The translations under genes and the position numbers were made by a program. DNA of 16,570 nt, from positions 1-16,570 of the forward strand of contig CAJUII010000071.1 in assembly GCA_910586405.1 (NCBI GenBank). Reading direction: 5' to 3'. Each line of letters opens with the position of its first letter. Position 1 is the first letter of the stretch. Of the stretch, positions 1 to 7,177 are shown piece by piece. The notes beneath the pieces were generated by a model. That model was not told the origin of the DNA. It did not search any database and was given only the letters and a program-made list of their open reading frames with translations. The DNA comes from an uncultured Lachnospiraceae bacterium. GTDB taxonomy: Bacteria > Bacillota > Clostridia > Lachnospirales > Lachnospiraceae.

Positions 1-1253
1 CCAATGTAGGAGGAACGCGAGAACAGCAGCATGTTTTTGTCCGGCGCAATTTTCCTGAGCGCCTCACCAGCCGCTCTTGTCATATTATAGCCATACAAAT
101 TATGCACAAGGTCATGGCGGATCATCGTGCCATTGACGTTGTGATAAAACCGCTTGTAATCCTCAGGATTATTCTGAATCCGCTCGAGAATCCCCCGCGC
201 CTCAAACGGTATCGCATCGGGATTGTCAACCATCGCATCCGCGCCAAACGTTTTCACATGGTCCGAAACAGCCTGATTTAAAGCCCGAATGCCCTCCTCT
301 GAATAAAAGATTGCCGGCTCATTCATATCATTCCAGAAGCCGTCAATGCCAAGGCTTGTCAGCAGCTCATACTTTCCGCCAAACCATGCCCTCGCGTCAG
401 GATTGAGCACATCGGGAAAATGCGTCCAGCCCGGCCAGACCGCCGCCACAAACGCCGAACCGTCCTCGCGCTTGCAGAAATACCCTTTTTCCAAACCTTC
501 CTCATAGATCTCATAACCCTTCTCAATCTTTACGCCCGCATCAATAATCGGAATCAGATGAATCTTCTCCTCCTTCATCTTCTGCACAAACTGCTCAAAT
601 GCCGGGAAACGCTCTGCATTGACCGTAAAGTCCTTGTAGTCCTGCATATAATCAATGTCGAGATACACCATGTCGATTGGCAGCTGATGGTCCCTGTATC
701 CCCGCACAACACGTTCAATATCCTCAGCCGTCTTATACCCCCATCGGCTCTGTCCAAAGCCAAACGCATACTTCGGCGCAATATAGCTTGTGCCAATAAT
801 CTTTCGAAACTGCTTCACCACATCATAGGCACTCTCACCTGTGATTACATACAGATACAAATCTGCGCGCTCACAGGACACCGTGAGCAAATTCTGCTGC
901 GTGTATCCAATATCAAAACTGATCGTCGCAGGGTAATCAAAAAAGAGTCCTACGTGCTGCTTCCCCGACACTACGATAAAGTTGTGTGCGCCGTAAAGCG
1001 ATGTCTTGTCCTCCGTGTGATGCGGATCATCTGTACAGTTGCTCACATACCTGTACCCCCTCTTGTTGATACCGCGGTTTGCCTCCCCCAGTCCATAAAT
1101 GACATCCGTGTCACTCATCTGACACTGGTAACAAAACCCCTTCTCCACAGAAATCTCACCGCACGCAAGGGCTCCTGCAAACGCTTTTGCCGGAATCTGC
1201 GCTGTCACCGCCTCCGTCTCAAACGGACTGCCAAACACATACTTTTCTACCAT
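1..1253 (-). CDS. GH31 alpha-glucosidase, C-terminus cut by window edge
   Basis: Family 31 glycoside hydrolase, expected to release glucose from the non-reducing end of short alpha-glucans. No signal peptide is visible, so it is probably cytoplasmic. About 417 codons are present; relatives are near 660 residues, so the rest lies left of the window. The nucleophile motif WNDMNEP is at residues 307-313 with Asp309 as nucleophile. The acid/base Asp, expected in a GDN motif just after the FSRSSYIG segment (411-418), is beyond the edge. The N-terminal part (YGLGEANRGINKRGY, 53-67; TDDPHHTED, 74-82; FGQSRWGY, 166-173) reads very like the Ruminococcus/Blautia obeum enzyme Ro-aG1, recalled from memory. 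The ATG at 1253 has AAGGAGG 8 nt upstream. It starts 32 bp after the MATE gene stop, which suggests one transcript. Family is certain; substrate is inferred. Confidence 0.95.
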   Translation of the reverse strand, partial: MVEKYVFGSPFETEAVTAQIPAKAFAGALACGEISVEKGFCYQCQMSDTDVIYGLGEANRGINKRGYRYVSNCTDDPHHTEDKTSLYGAHNFIVVSGKQHVGLFFDYPATISFDIGYTQQNLLTVSCERADLYLYVITGESAYDVVKQFRKIIGTSYIAPKYAFGFGQSRWGYKTAEDIERVVRGYRDHQLPIDMVYLDIDYMQDYKDFTVNAERFPAFEQFVQKMKEEKIHLIPIIDAGVKIEKGYEIYEEGLEKGYFCKREDGSAFVAAVWPGWTHFPDVLNPDARAWFGGKYELLTSLGIDGFWNDMNEPAIFYSEEGIRALNQAVSDHVKTFGADAMVDNPDAIPFEARGILERIQNNPEDYKRFYHNVNGTMIRHDLVHNLYGYNMTRAAGEALRKIAPDKNMLLFSRSSYI

Positions 1254-1285
1254 GATAAAATCCTCCTTCTATATAAAATACTACT

Positions 1286-2581
1286 TTAATATACGAACGC
1301 CTTTCGAAATGCCGCTGCCACCAGCGCCGACGTGAGAAGCTCAGCCGCCGGAAATGCCAGCCAGACCCCATTCATGCCAAACAACGCCGACAGCACAAGG
1401 GCGCAGACGATAATTGCGACAAACCCTCTTGAGATCGACGCTGCAAACGCCCATCCCGCCGATTCCACCGCACTCAGAATCCCCGTTCCTACAATATTAA
1501 AGCCCGCAAACAAAAAACCAATAAAATACAGGCGCAGACCCGTCACCGCATACGCCGTAAGCGCGGCATTTTCCTCATGGTTAAACACTGCTGTGATTGG
1601 TTCTGCCAAAGCCCACACCACGCCAAGAATCAGTACCGCCATCACCAGTGCTGCACAACCCCCAAGTCTGACCACCTTTCTGACCGATTCCGTCTGCCCC
1701 CTGCCATAATAGTCACTCAATAGCGGCTGCGACCCTTGCGACACGCCGTTAAAGACCGCCGCTGCCACCAGCGATGTATTGGCGACCACGCCGTATGCCG
1801 CCACCCCGACATTTCCGGCAAGCTTCAAAATCAGCATATTAAAGACAACCGTCGTCACCCCCGATGAGATTTCTCCGACAAAGGCAGAAATACCAAGCTG
1901 GCAAGCCGCAAACAGCCGCTTCGCAGAAGGCACTGCCCACCGAAACACAATGGTGCTCTTTTTGGACAGCAGGTGCACGCAGCAGATTGACACGCCAAGC
2001 ACCGGCGACAGCGCCGTTGCCAGTGCCGCCCCCCTCATGCCAAGCCCGAGCGGAAACATCAGCACATAGTCAAAAACCACATTAAACAGACTGCTGCAAA
2101 GCGTCGCAGCCATCGCGACAGAAGGGGCACCGTCATTGCGCACAAACGCATTGCAGATATGATTCCACATAAAAAACGGCGAAAACATCATAAAGATTGC
2201 CGTGTAGTCTTTTCCCACCGCGACAATCCGTTCATCGCCGCCCAGCAGCGCGACCACCTTCTCCGGCATCAAAATGCCGATTAAGATAAAAACAATGCCA
2301 ATTGCAAACGCCCACAAAAGTGCATTGGAAAAATACAGCTCCGCGTCCTTGTCCTTTCGCGCCCGCAGGATTTTGAACCGGATCGCAGAACCGACCCCGA
2401 TCATTGCGCCGATGGCAAAAATCAGGCTGTACACCGGCAGGACGAGATTGAGCGCCGTGATACCGTCCGCCCCCTCCGCCAGCGATATAAAAAATGTGTC
2501 CGCCAAAATATAGATCGAAATTCCCAGCATTCCAAGGATATTCTGCGACACGTATCTTGTAAAAAGCTTCTTCTCAGACAT
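1286..2581 (-). CDS. MATE family efflux transporter
   Basis: Integral membrane protein of the multidrug and toxic compound extrusion family, which exports cationic drugs or metabolites using a Na+ or H+ gradient. The frame is about 430 residues, the usual MATE length, and is rich in hydrophobic segments fitting about 12 helices. Recognisable pieces are the early NILGMLGISIYILADTFF segment and the NAFVRNDGAPSVAMAA stretch near residue 150, typical of the MepA-like clostridial group. The frame opens with three ATG codons (2587, 2584, 2581). GGAGG at 2589-2593 touches the first but lies 7 nt from the third, so 2581 is preferred, giving 431 residues. A TTGACA promoter with a very short leader precedes it. 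It is upstream of, and probably co-transcribed with, the alpha-glucosidase gene. The substrate cannot be told from sequence, and sugar export is not a known MATE role. Confidence 0.93.
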   Translation of the reverse strand: MSEKKLFTRYVSQNILGMLGISIYILADTFFISLAEGADGITALNLVLPVYSLIFAIGAMIGVGSAIRFKILRARKDKDAELYFSNALLWAFAIGIVFILIGILMPEKVVALLGGDERIVAVGKDYTAIFMMFSPFFMWNHICNAFVRNDGAPSVAMAATLCSSLFNVVFDYVLMFPLGLGMRGAALATALSPVLGVSICCVHLLSKKSTIVFRWAVPSAKRLFAACQLGISAFVGEISSGVTTVVFNMLILKLAGNVGVAAYGVVANTSLVAAAVFNGVSQGSQPLLSDYYGRGQTESVRKVVRLGGCAALVMAVLILGVVWALAEPITAVFNHEENAALTAYAVTGLRLYFIGFLFAGFNIVGTGILSAVESAGWAFAASISRGFVAIIVCALVLSALFGMNGVWLAFPAAELLTSALVAAAFRKAFVY

Positions 2582-2602
2582 CATCATTCCTCCAATATGA
2601 AA

Positions 2603-2632
2603 AGAATACCCTCTCGAACACCACTATGTCAA
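2603..2632 (-). promoter_or_regulatory. Promoter of the MATE/alpha-glucosidase unit
   Basis: On the minus strand, a perfect -35 TTGACA (2627-2632) is followed after 18 bp by TATTCT (2603-2608, 4/6 to the consensus). Transcription would start near 2596, only a few bases before the ribosome binding site. The leader would therefore be very short, which fits translation from the third ATG. Confidence 0.6.
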
Positions 2633-2749
2633 GCACAATTACTACTTTTGCGATACGCTTTTGCACATCGAAATAAAAAGTCCTTCTCAGCGAAAACAAA
2701 CACACATTCTATCCTTCTTTTACAAACATGTGAAATATTTGTCAAACTC

Positions 2750-2778
2750 TTGTGAAAATTGGAAAAATATGGTAAATT
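2750..2778 (+). promoter_or_regulatory. Putative promoter of the IbrA/IbrB-like cassette
   Basis: TTGTGA (2750-2755) and TAAATT (2773-2778) are separated by 17 bp in an AT-rich stretch; each matches the consensus at 4 of 6 positions. If correct, transcription begins near 2785, so the ATG at 2769 could not be used and translation would have to begin near 2796-2808, after the AAGAGGTGG site at 2791-2799. This conflicts with the conservative coding start given for the next gene, and the sequence does not settle which is right. Confidence 0.35.
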
Positions 2779-4124
2779 TAATAAATACGAAAGAGGTGGT
2801 GATTACAACGAAGCGAAAATATGCCAGTCAGAATGTGTATGATGCACTGCAAAACAGATTTCACTTTATCTTCAAAGAATTTGACAATATCTTTGTCTCC
2901 TTCTCAGGTGGGAAAGACAGCGGTCTTTTATTGAACCTGACGTTGGATTTCCAAAAAAAATTTTACCCGAATAAAAAAATCGGTGTCTTTCATCAGGATT
3001 TCGAGGCACAGTATTCTGCCACGACCGACTATGTAGAACGAACTTTTACACGGATTGAGAAAGATGTCGAGCCATACTGGGTATGTCTCCCCATGGCAAC
3101 ACGGACAGCGCTCAGCAACTACGAGATGTTCTGGTACCCGTGGGATGATACCAAGGAAACTGCATGGGTACGTCCTATGCCAGACCATCCCTATGTGATC
3201 AATATGAAAAATAATCCAATCACAACTTACCATTACCGTATGCATCAGGAGGATCTCGCAAAACAGTTTGGACGATGGTACCGTCTCTCTCATGGCAATC
3301 AAAAGACCATCTGCCTGCTTGGCATCCGCGCAGACGAATCCATGCAGCGCTACAGTGGTATCTTAAACCGCAAATACGGCTATGACAGCACCTGCTGGAT
3401 CAGCAGACAGTTCAAGGATGTATGGTGTGCCTCACCACTCTACGACTGGTCCATCTACGATGTGTGGCATGCCAACTATGTTTTTTCCTATGACTATAAC
3501 CATCTGTATGATCTTTATTATATGTCTGGACTTAAATTGGACCAGATGCGCGTAGCCTCTCCCTTTGGCGATTATGCCAAAGAAAGCCTGAACCTGTACC
3601 GCGTCATTGACCCTGAAATCTGGGCAAAGCTTGTCGGGCGCGTTCGAGGCGCAAACTTCGGTTCGATCTATGGCAAGACAAAAGCGCTCGGATACCGCAA
3701 TCTGACGCTGCCAGAGGGACATACATGGGAGTCTTATACCAAGTTTTTACTGGATACGCTGCCCGTGCGGCTCAGAAATAACTACATCAAGAAATTTCAG
3801 ACGTCGATTGATTTCTGGCACAATGTAGGCGGCGGTCTGGAGGAAAAGACAATAGAAGAATTGGTAGCACACGGCTATCAGATACGCCGAAACGGCGTCT
3901 CCAACTATACCCTTATGAAAAACTCACGCGTCATCTTTATCGGTAAGATTCCAGACCACACAGACGACATCAAGTCCTCGAAGGATATTCCCAGCTGGAA
4001 GCGCATGTGTTACTGTATCTTGAAAAATGACCATATCTGCCGTTTCATGGGCTTTGGACTCACGAAACAGCAAAAAGAAAATGTGAAGTTCTTAAAAGAA
4101 AAATATCAGAATGTAGGTGAGTAA
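2769..4124 (+). CDS. IbrA-like PAPS-reductase-fold protein (DUF3440)
   Basis: Member of the phosphoadenosine-phosphosulfate reductase-like ATP-pyrophosphatase superfamily in the group of E. coli IbrA/YbdN. The nucleotide-binding loop SGGKDS is at residues 46-51, preceded by FDNIFVSF. Family signatures include HQDFEAQY (75-82), GIRADES (185-191) and CASPLYDWSIYDVW (220-233). The C-terminal part contains Cys414, Cys416 and Cys424 (CYCILKNDHIC). It lacks the usual end of a true PAPS reductase, so sulfate assimilation is unlikely. In E. coli, IbrA acts with IbrB as a co-activator of immunoglobulin-binding eib genes; the chemistry is not known to me. The start is uncertain: the frame is open back to 2661, ATG 2769 has a weak site, and the strong AAGAGGTGG at 2791-2799 points to GTG 2799 or a rare ATT at 2802. 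The IbrB-like gene follows after 1 bp. Family is confident; function is open. Confidence 0.88.
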   Translation: MVNLINTKEVVITTKRKYASQNVYDALQNRFHFIFKEFDNIFVSFSGGKDSGLLLNLTLDFQKKFYPNKKIGVFHQDFEAQYSATTDYVERTFTRIEKDVEPYWVCLPMATRTALSNYEMFWYPWDDTKETAWVRPMPDHPYVINMKNNPITTYHYRMHQEDLAKQFGRWYRLSHGNQKTICLLGIRADESMQRYSGILNRKYGYDSTCWISRQFKDVWCASPLYDWSIYDVWHANYVFSYDYNHLYDLYYMSGLKLDQMRVASPFGDYAKESLNLYRVIDPEIWAKLVGRVRGANFGSIYGKTKALGYRNLTLPEGHTWESYTKFLLDTLPVRLRNNYIKKFQTSIDFWHNVGGGLEEKTIEELVAHGYQIRRNGVSNYTLMKNSRVIFIGKIPDHTDDIKSSKDIPSWKRMCYCILKNDHICRFMGFGLTKQQKENVKFLKEKYQNVGE

Positions 4125-4125
4125 A

Positions 4126-4692
4126 ATGACATACCAAAGTCCTGTATATCAGGTAATTTCAATCCCAGTCGAGAAAATAAAGCCTAATACATACAACCCA
4201 AACTCTGTGGCGCCGCCAGAGCTCAAGCTGCTCTATGACAGTATCAAGGAGGACGGTTACACGATGCCTATCGTCTGCTACCATGATGATCCCAATGACG
4301 TATACATCATTGTGGACGGCTTCCACCGATACCGCATCATGCTGGAATACCCCGATATCTATGAACGCGAGCAAGGTATGCTGCCCGTCTCAGTAATCAA
4401 CAAGCCATTGGATCACCGTATGGCAAGCACCATCCGCCACAACCGTGCAAGAGGCTCCCACAGTGTAGACTTGATGAGCAATATCATCAAAGAGCTGCAC
4501 GAGCTGGGACGTTCTGACGCATGGATCTCCAAACATCTCGGCATGGAGCGGGATGAGATTCTGCGCTTAAAACAGATTACCGGATTGGCGGCTCTGTTTC
4601 GGGATATTCCGTTTGGCAATGCATGGGTTCCTATCGACGAAAAGGAAACGACCGATGCCGCACCCTTTCCAGAGGATGACGATATTGAATAA
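4126..4692 (+). CDS. IbrB-like ParB/sulfiredoxin-fold protein
   Basis: Protein of 188 residues with an N-terminal ParB/Srx domain (about 8-100) and a C-terminal helix-turn-helix-like part (about 115-155). The motif VDGFHRYR (63-70) stands where ParB proteins have GERRxRA, and RHNRARG (104-110) follows. This matches the small ParB-like partner of IbrA (IbrB/YbdM in E. coli), not chromosomal ParB, which is longer and has a dimerisation domain. ATG 4126 is chosen because AGGTGA (4115-4120) sits 5 nt upstream, inside the end of the preceding gene; a GTG at 4117 is the alternative. Only 1 bp separates it from the ibrA-like stop, so the pair is translationally close and certainly co-transcribed. 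The acidic tail PEDDDIE may be flexible. DNA or nucleotide binding is inferred from the fold; whether it binds CTP or acts on DNA is unknown. Confidence 0.87.
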   Translation: MTYQSPVYQVISIPVEKIKPNTYNPNSVAPPELKLLYDSIKEDGYTMPIVCYHDDPNDVYIIVDGFHRYRIMLEYPDIYEREQGMLPVSVINKPLDHRMASTIRHNRARGSHSVDLMSNIIKELHELGRSDAWISKHLGMERDEILRLKQITGLAALFRDIPFGNAWVPIDEKETTDAAPFPEDDDIE

Positions 4693-4717
4693 AAAAATGC
4701 CCTTATGGGCATTTTTT
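4692..4717. terminator. Bidirectional intrinsic terminator between convergent genes
   Basis: A perfect 11-bp stem, AAAAAATGCCC (4692-4702) and GGGCATTTTTT (4707-4717), encloses the loop TTAT. It begins at the last base of the ibrB-like stop codon and ends 5 bp before the stop of the convergent chemoreceptor gene. The flanking A and T runs make it work in both directions. Confidence 0.9.
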
Positions 4718-4722
4718 ATGTA

Positions 4723-6510
4723 TTACAATGTAAACTTATTGACATCCTGTATTAGTATGCTAACCTTGCCTTCCAAATCCTCTACAATCTGATTGGATTC
4801 ATGAACCTCTCTGGAAAGCTCTGTGGACATCGCCGCCGTCTCCTCCGCCACGGATGCATTGTCCTGTGCCAAGTCATTCAGCACTGAAATCGAGCTGGTG
4901 ACACCCTCTCTCTGACTGTCAATCTCCCGCGTCATGGAATCAATGGAGTGCACCGAAGCAAAACAGTTTACAAGCTCCTGATGCAGCTTCTCCATAATAT
5001 GCTGTGTCTCTGTCAGCGAGTTCACCTGAATCTCAACAGCCTCGTTGATCTCCTTCATCACAGCGACGGACCTCGCCGCATTTCCCTGAAGTTCGATCAC
5101 GGTCTTGCTGATCTCCTCAACGGATTCACCGGACTGGTTTGCCAGCTTTGCAATCTCATCCGCCACCACAGAAAAACCTCTTCCAGCCTCCCCTGCACGC
5201 GCTGCCTCAATGCTTGCATTCAGAGCCAACAGACTTGTCTGGTCTGAAATTTCATTGATCAAATTCGCCGCGACATGAATCTGTTCCACGGACTTATTGG
5301 TGTTTGCAGTCTGCTCCGCCATTGCAGAGATACTCTCGCGCGTCTTGTTGCTGACATTGATCAACTGCTTCAAGGTATCCATTGACTGTTCGCTGATTCG
5401 GTTCATCTCATCTGCATTTCTGTTCAGATTTGTCACCTCAGAGCCAGTCTGGTTGATCTGGTCTGCCATCATGACGACATTGCCGCTCGCCTCATCTGTG
5501 GATGCTGCCTGTTTGGTAACATTTTCCGCGATCGAATCCACGGCGATCGAAACCTGTGTGATGGATTCCTTCATATTATTAAAGGATTTATCAAAATTCC
5601 CAAGCGCACTGCCAACGCTGTTCGAAATCTCTGTGATCCCCTGCAATAATCCACGCATATTCTCCTGCGCAACCCGCAGCGCATCTGCCGTCTGTCCGAC
5701 CTCGTTCCTCGTCTTGACATCCACGCTCGTCGTCAAATTTCCTTCTGATAAATTCTGCGCAAACGCCTGAATCTTCTTAAGCGGATTCACAATGTGTCTG
5801 CCGACTGCATACGCTACTGCAAGCGAGATAAAGATTGCAGAAAAGCACACTGCATTCGAACGAACCAGCACACTCATGTACTCCTTGTCCAGCTCGGCTT
5901 TGACTACTTCCTTTGCCGCGTTGATCTCATCGACATAGTTACCAGTACACACTGCCCATCCCCACGGTGCAAACAGCTCTGAGTACGCGATCTTTGGCGC
6001 GACCGTCACACCATCTGACTTCGTGAAATAAAACTCATTGTATCCGCCCTGATCCGCACTGTTGCAAACATTTACAACGGACTGTGTGATCATGACGCCA
6101 TTTTGATCTTTGAGATCCTTTCGGTTATCTCCCTCCTGATCTGTGAGCACTGCATGCGCCACCAGCACATAATCCATGCTGTCTATCCAGAAATATCCGC
6201 TCTGGTCATCCCTGTACCGCATAGCACGCACAACATCCTTCGCATCCTCCTGCGCCTCTTCCTCTGTCTTTTCTCCTGCCTGAAATTTGTCATACTCACT
6301 CTGTATCACCGCTATCGCACTCTGCACCTGCGACTTTATTTCTGATTTGTAGCCCTCATCCACAGCCTCCTCATACGTCTCATAAGAATTTTTTGAGATT
6401 GACTGAATTGAAAAAATGGAATTTCCACCAATCCCTATTGCTGTGACTGCCGCAACCACGCCACACAGGCACATGATCGCACTGATTAAACTTTTTTTCC
6501 TCTGACCCAT
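4723..6510 (-). CDS. Methyl-accepting chemotaxis protein with sCache domain
   Basis: Transmembrane chemoreceptor that would signal through CheW/CheA to the flagellar motor. Using ATG 6510 (595 residues): first membrane helix about 7-27, extracellular single-Cache domain about 50-195 (GYFWIDSMDYVLVAH, then PWGWAVCTGNYVDEI), second helix about 220-237, HAMP about 238-290, then a long coiled-coil signalling domain. The hairpin tip, ISDQTSLLALNASIEAARAG near 422-441, is the conserved CheA/CheW contact. AGGAGG (6521-6526) is 10 nt from ATG 6510 but only 1 nt from ATG 6519, so the later start is preferred. No chemotaxis or flagellar genes are nearby, so this is an orphan receptor. sCache_2 receptors often bind small organic acids, but the ligand cannot be named here. 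Its presence implies a motile organism. Confidence 0.96.
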   Translation of the reverse strand: MGQRKKSLISAIMCLCGVVAAVTAIGIGGNSIFSIQSISKNSYETYEEAVDEGYKSEIKSQVQSAIAVIQSEYDKFQAGEKTEEEAQEDAKDVVRAMRYRDDQSGYFWIDSMDYVLVAHAVLTDQEGDNRKDLKDQNGVMITQSVVNVCNSADQGGYNEFYFTKSDGVTVAPKIAYSELFAPWGWAVCTGNYVDEINAAKEVVKAELDKEYMSVLVRSNAVCFSAIFISLAVAYAVGRHIVNPLKKIQAFAQNLSEGNLTTSVDVKTRNEVGQTADALRVAQENMRGLLQGITEISNSVGSALGNFDKSFNNMKESITQVSIAVDSIAENVTKQAASTDEASGNVVMMADQINQTGSEVTNLNRNADEMNRISEQSMDTLKQLINVSNKTRESISAMAEQTANTNKSVEQIHVAANLINEISDQTSLLALNASIEAARAGEAGRGFSVVADEIAKLANQSGESVEEISKTVIELQGNAARSVAVMKEINEAVEIQVNSLTETQHIMEKLHQELVNCFASVHSIDSMTREIDSQREGVTSSISVLNDLAQDNASVAEETAAMSTELSREVHESNQIVEDLEGKVSILIQDVNKFTL

Positions 6511-6616
6511 TCTGAACATTCCTCCTACTCCATAACAGCTCCATGCCTTTCCGTGTGCAAATGCTCAGAGTTGTCATACAACACAAATTACTACCTACAA
6601 CTAAAAATCTATTTTC

Positions 6617-6645
6617 ATTTTAGTATACTTTGAACAATAAAGCAA
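6617..6645 (-). promoter_or_regulatory. Putative promoter of the chemoreceptor gene
   Basis: On the minus strand, TTGCTT (6640-6645) and TAAAAT (6617-6622) are separated by exactly 17 bp; the -10 matches 5 of 6 and the -35 matches 3 of 6. It would give a leader of roughly 100 nt. I see no sigma-28-type motility promoter in this stretch. Confidence 0.45.
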
Positions 6646-6730
6646 GATTTTTGTTGAAAATAATGAATTTTAATGTAAAAATTAAAAGCTTTTCGTACAT
6701 TTTCACAGAATAGAAGAAGGATGTTCTTTC

Positions 6731-7099
6731 TTATAAATGCTGTTTGACAAATAGCTTGATCGCCTCGTAGCTTTCTTTGCTGAGGATATGTTCTATTTTG
6801 CAGGCATCCTCGATGGCAATATCCTTAGGGACTCCCAGCTTTATCAACCATTCCGACACAAACTCGTGCCGCTCATAAATCAGCTCCGCAATATCTTTTC
6901 CAGAATCCGTCAGATAGATAAACCCCGCATCTGTAACCGTGATATGATTCTTCTCCCGGAGATTTTTCATCGCAATACTGACACTCGATTTCTTGAAGCC
7001 AAGCTCGTTCGCGATATCTACGGAACGCACAACGGGAAGCCTCCTGCTCAGGATCAGGATCGTCTCCAGATAATTTTCAGCAGATTCGTTTTCGATCAT
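6731..7099 (-). CDS. Short DtxR/MntR-family metal-dependent regulator
   Basis: Repressor of 122 residues with an N-terminal winged helix (about 5-65) and a metal-binding dimerisation helix region (about 68-120). It lacks the C-terminal SH3-like domain, as in MntR. Aligned by eye to B. subtilis MntR, the ligand positions are Asn9 (Asp8 in MntR), Glu12, His78, Cys100 (Glu99 in MntR), Glu103 and His104. The segment DACKIEH resembles the Cys-x-x-Glu-His set of iron-sensing DtxR more than the Mn-specific MntR set. ATG 7099 is chosen because AGGAGG lies 7 nt upstream; the frame extends to 7210, but only through the promoter region and the end of the Nudix gene. No metal transporter gene is in the window, so its targets are elsewhere. 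It has its own promoter with a candidate auto-operator. Family confident; metal inferred. Confidence 0.9.
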   Translation of the reverse strand: MIENESAENYLETILILSRRLPVVRSVDIANELGFKKSSVSIAMKNLREKNHITVTDAGFIYLTDSGKDIAELIYERHEFVSEWLIKLGVPKDIAIEDACKIEHILSKESYEAIKLFVKQHL

Positions 7100-7135
7100 C
7101 TTATGCCCTCCTATCAAAATACGCCCTATAACAAC

Positions 7136-7150
7136 TTGTACTCCATACAA
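7136..7150. promoter_or_regulatory. Candidate operator overlapping the regulator's -10
   Basis: A perfect inverted repeat, TTGTA (7136-7140), 5-bp spacer, TACAA (7146-7150), overlaps the edge of the -10 and the expected transcription start. Its position suits autorepression. The arms are only 5 bp, so chance is possible. Confidence 0.35.
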
Positions 7151-7177
7151 TATACCATGAATCGCCAATATTTTCAA
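7149..7177 (-). promoter_or_regulatory. Promoter of the DtxR-family regulator
   Basis: On the minus strand, TTGAAA (7172-7177) and TATATT (7149-7154) are spaced by 17 bp, each close to the sigma-A consensus. The -35 overlaps the stop codon of the upstream Nudix gene, so the regulator can be expressed independently of it. Confidence 0.7.

Noticed and set aside
420..1289. Long plus-strand open frame of 289 codons over the alpha-glucosidase gene
   Set aside because: It lies antisense to a clear GH31 coding sequence with intact catalytic motifs, and its translation is Arg/Leu/His-rich with no domain.
2661..2768. N-terminal extension of the IbrA-like protein to 2661
   Set aside because: The codon at 2661 is TTG without a ribosome site, the added residues look non-coding, and a promoter candidate lies inside.
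2769..4124. True PAPS reductase of sulfate assimilation
   Set aside because: The protein is much longer than CysH, carries the DUF3440-type C-terminal part, and has no cys genes around it.
4126..4692. Chromosome or plasmid partition ParB
   Set aside because: It is too short, has no ParA or parS-like site nearby, and its partner is an IbrA-like protein.
6672..6701. AT-rich hairpin (AATGTA/TACATT) as terminator of the DtxR-type gene
   Set aside because: The stem is weak, GC-poor and interrupted, so I do not list it as a feature; another 3' end signal was not found.
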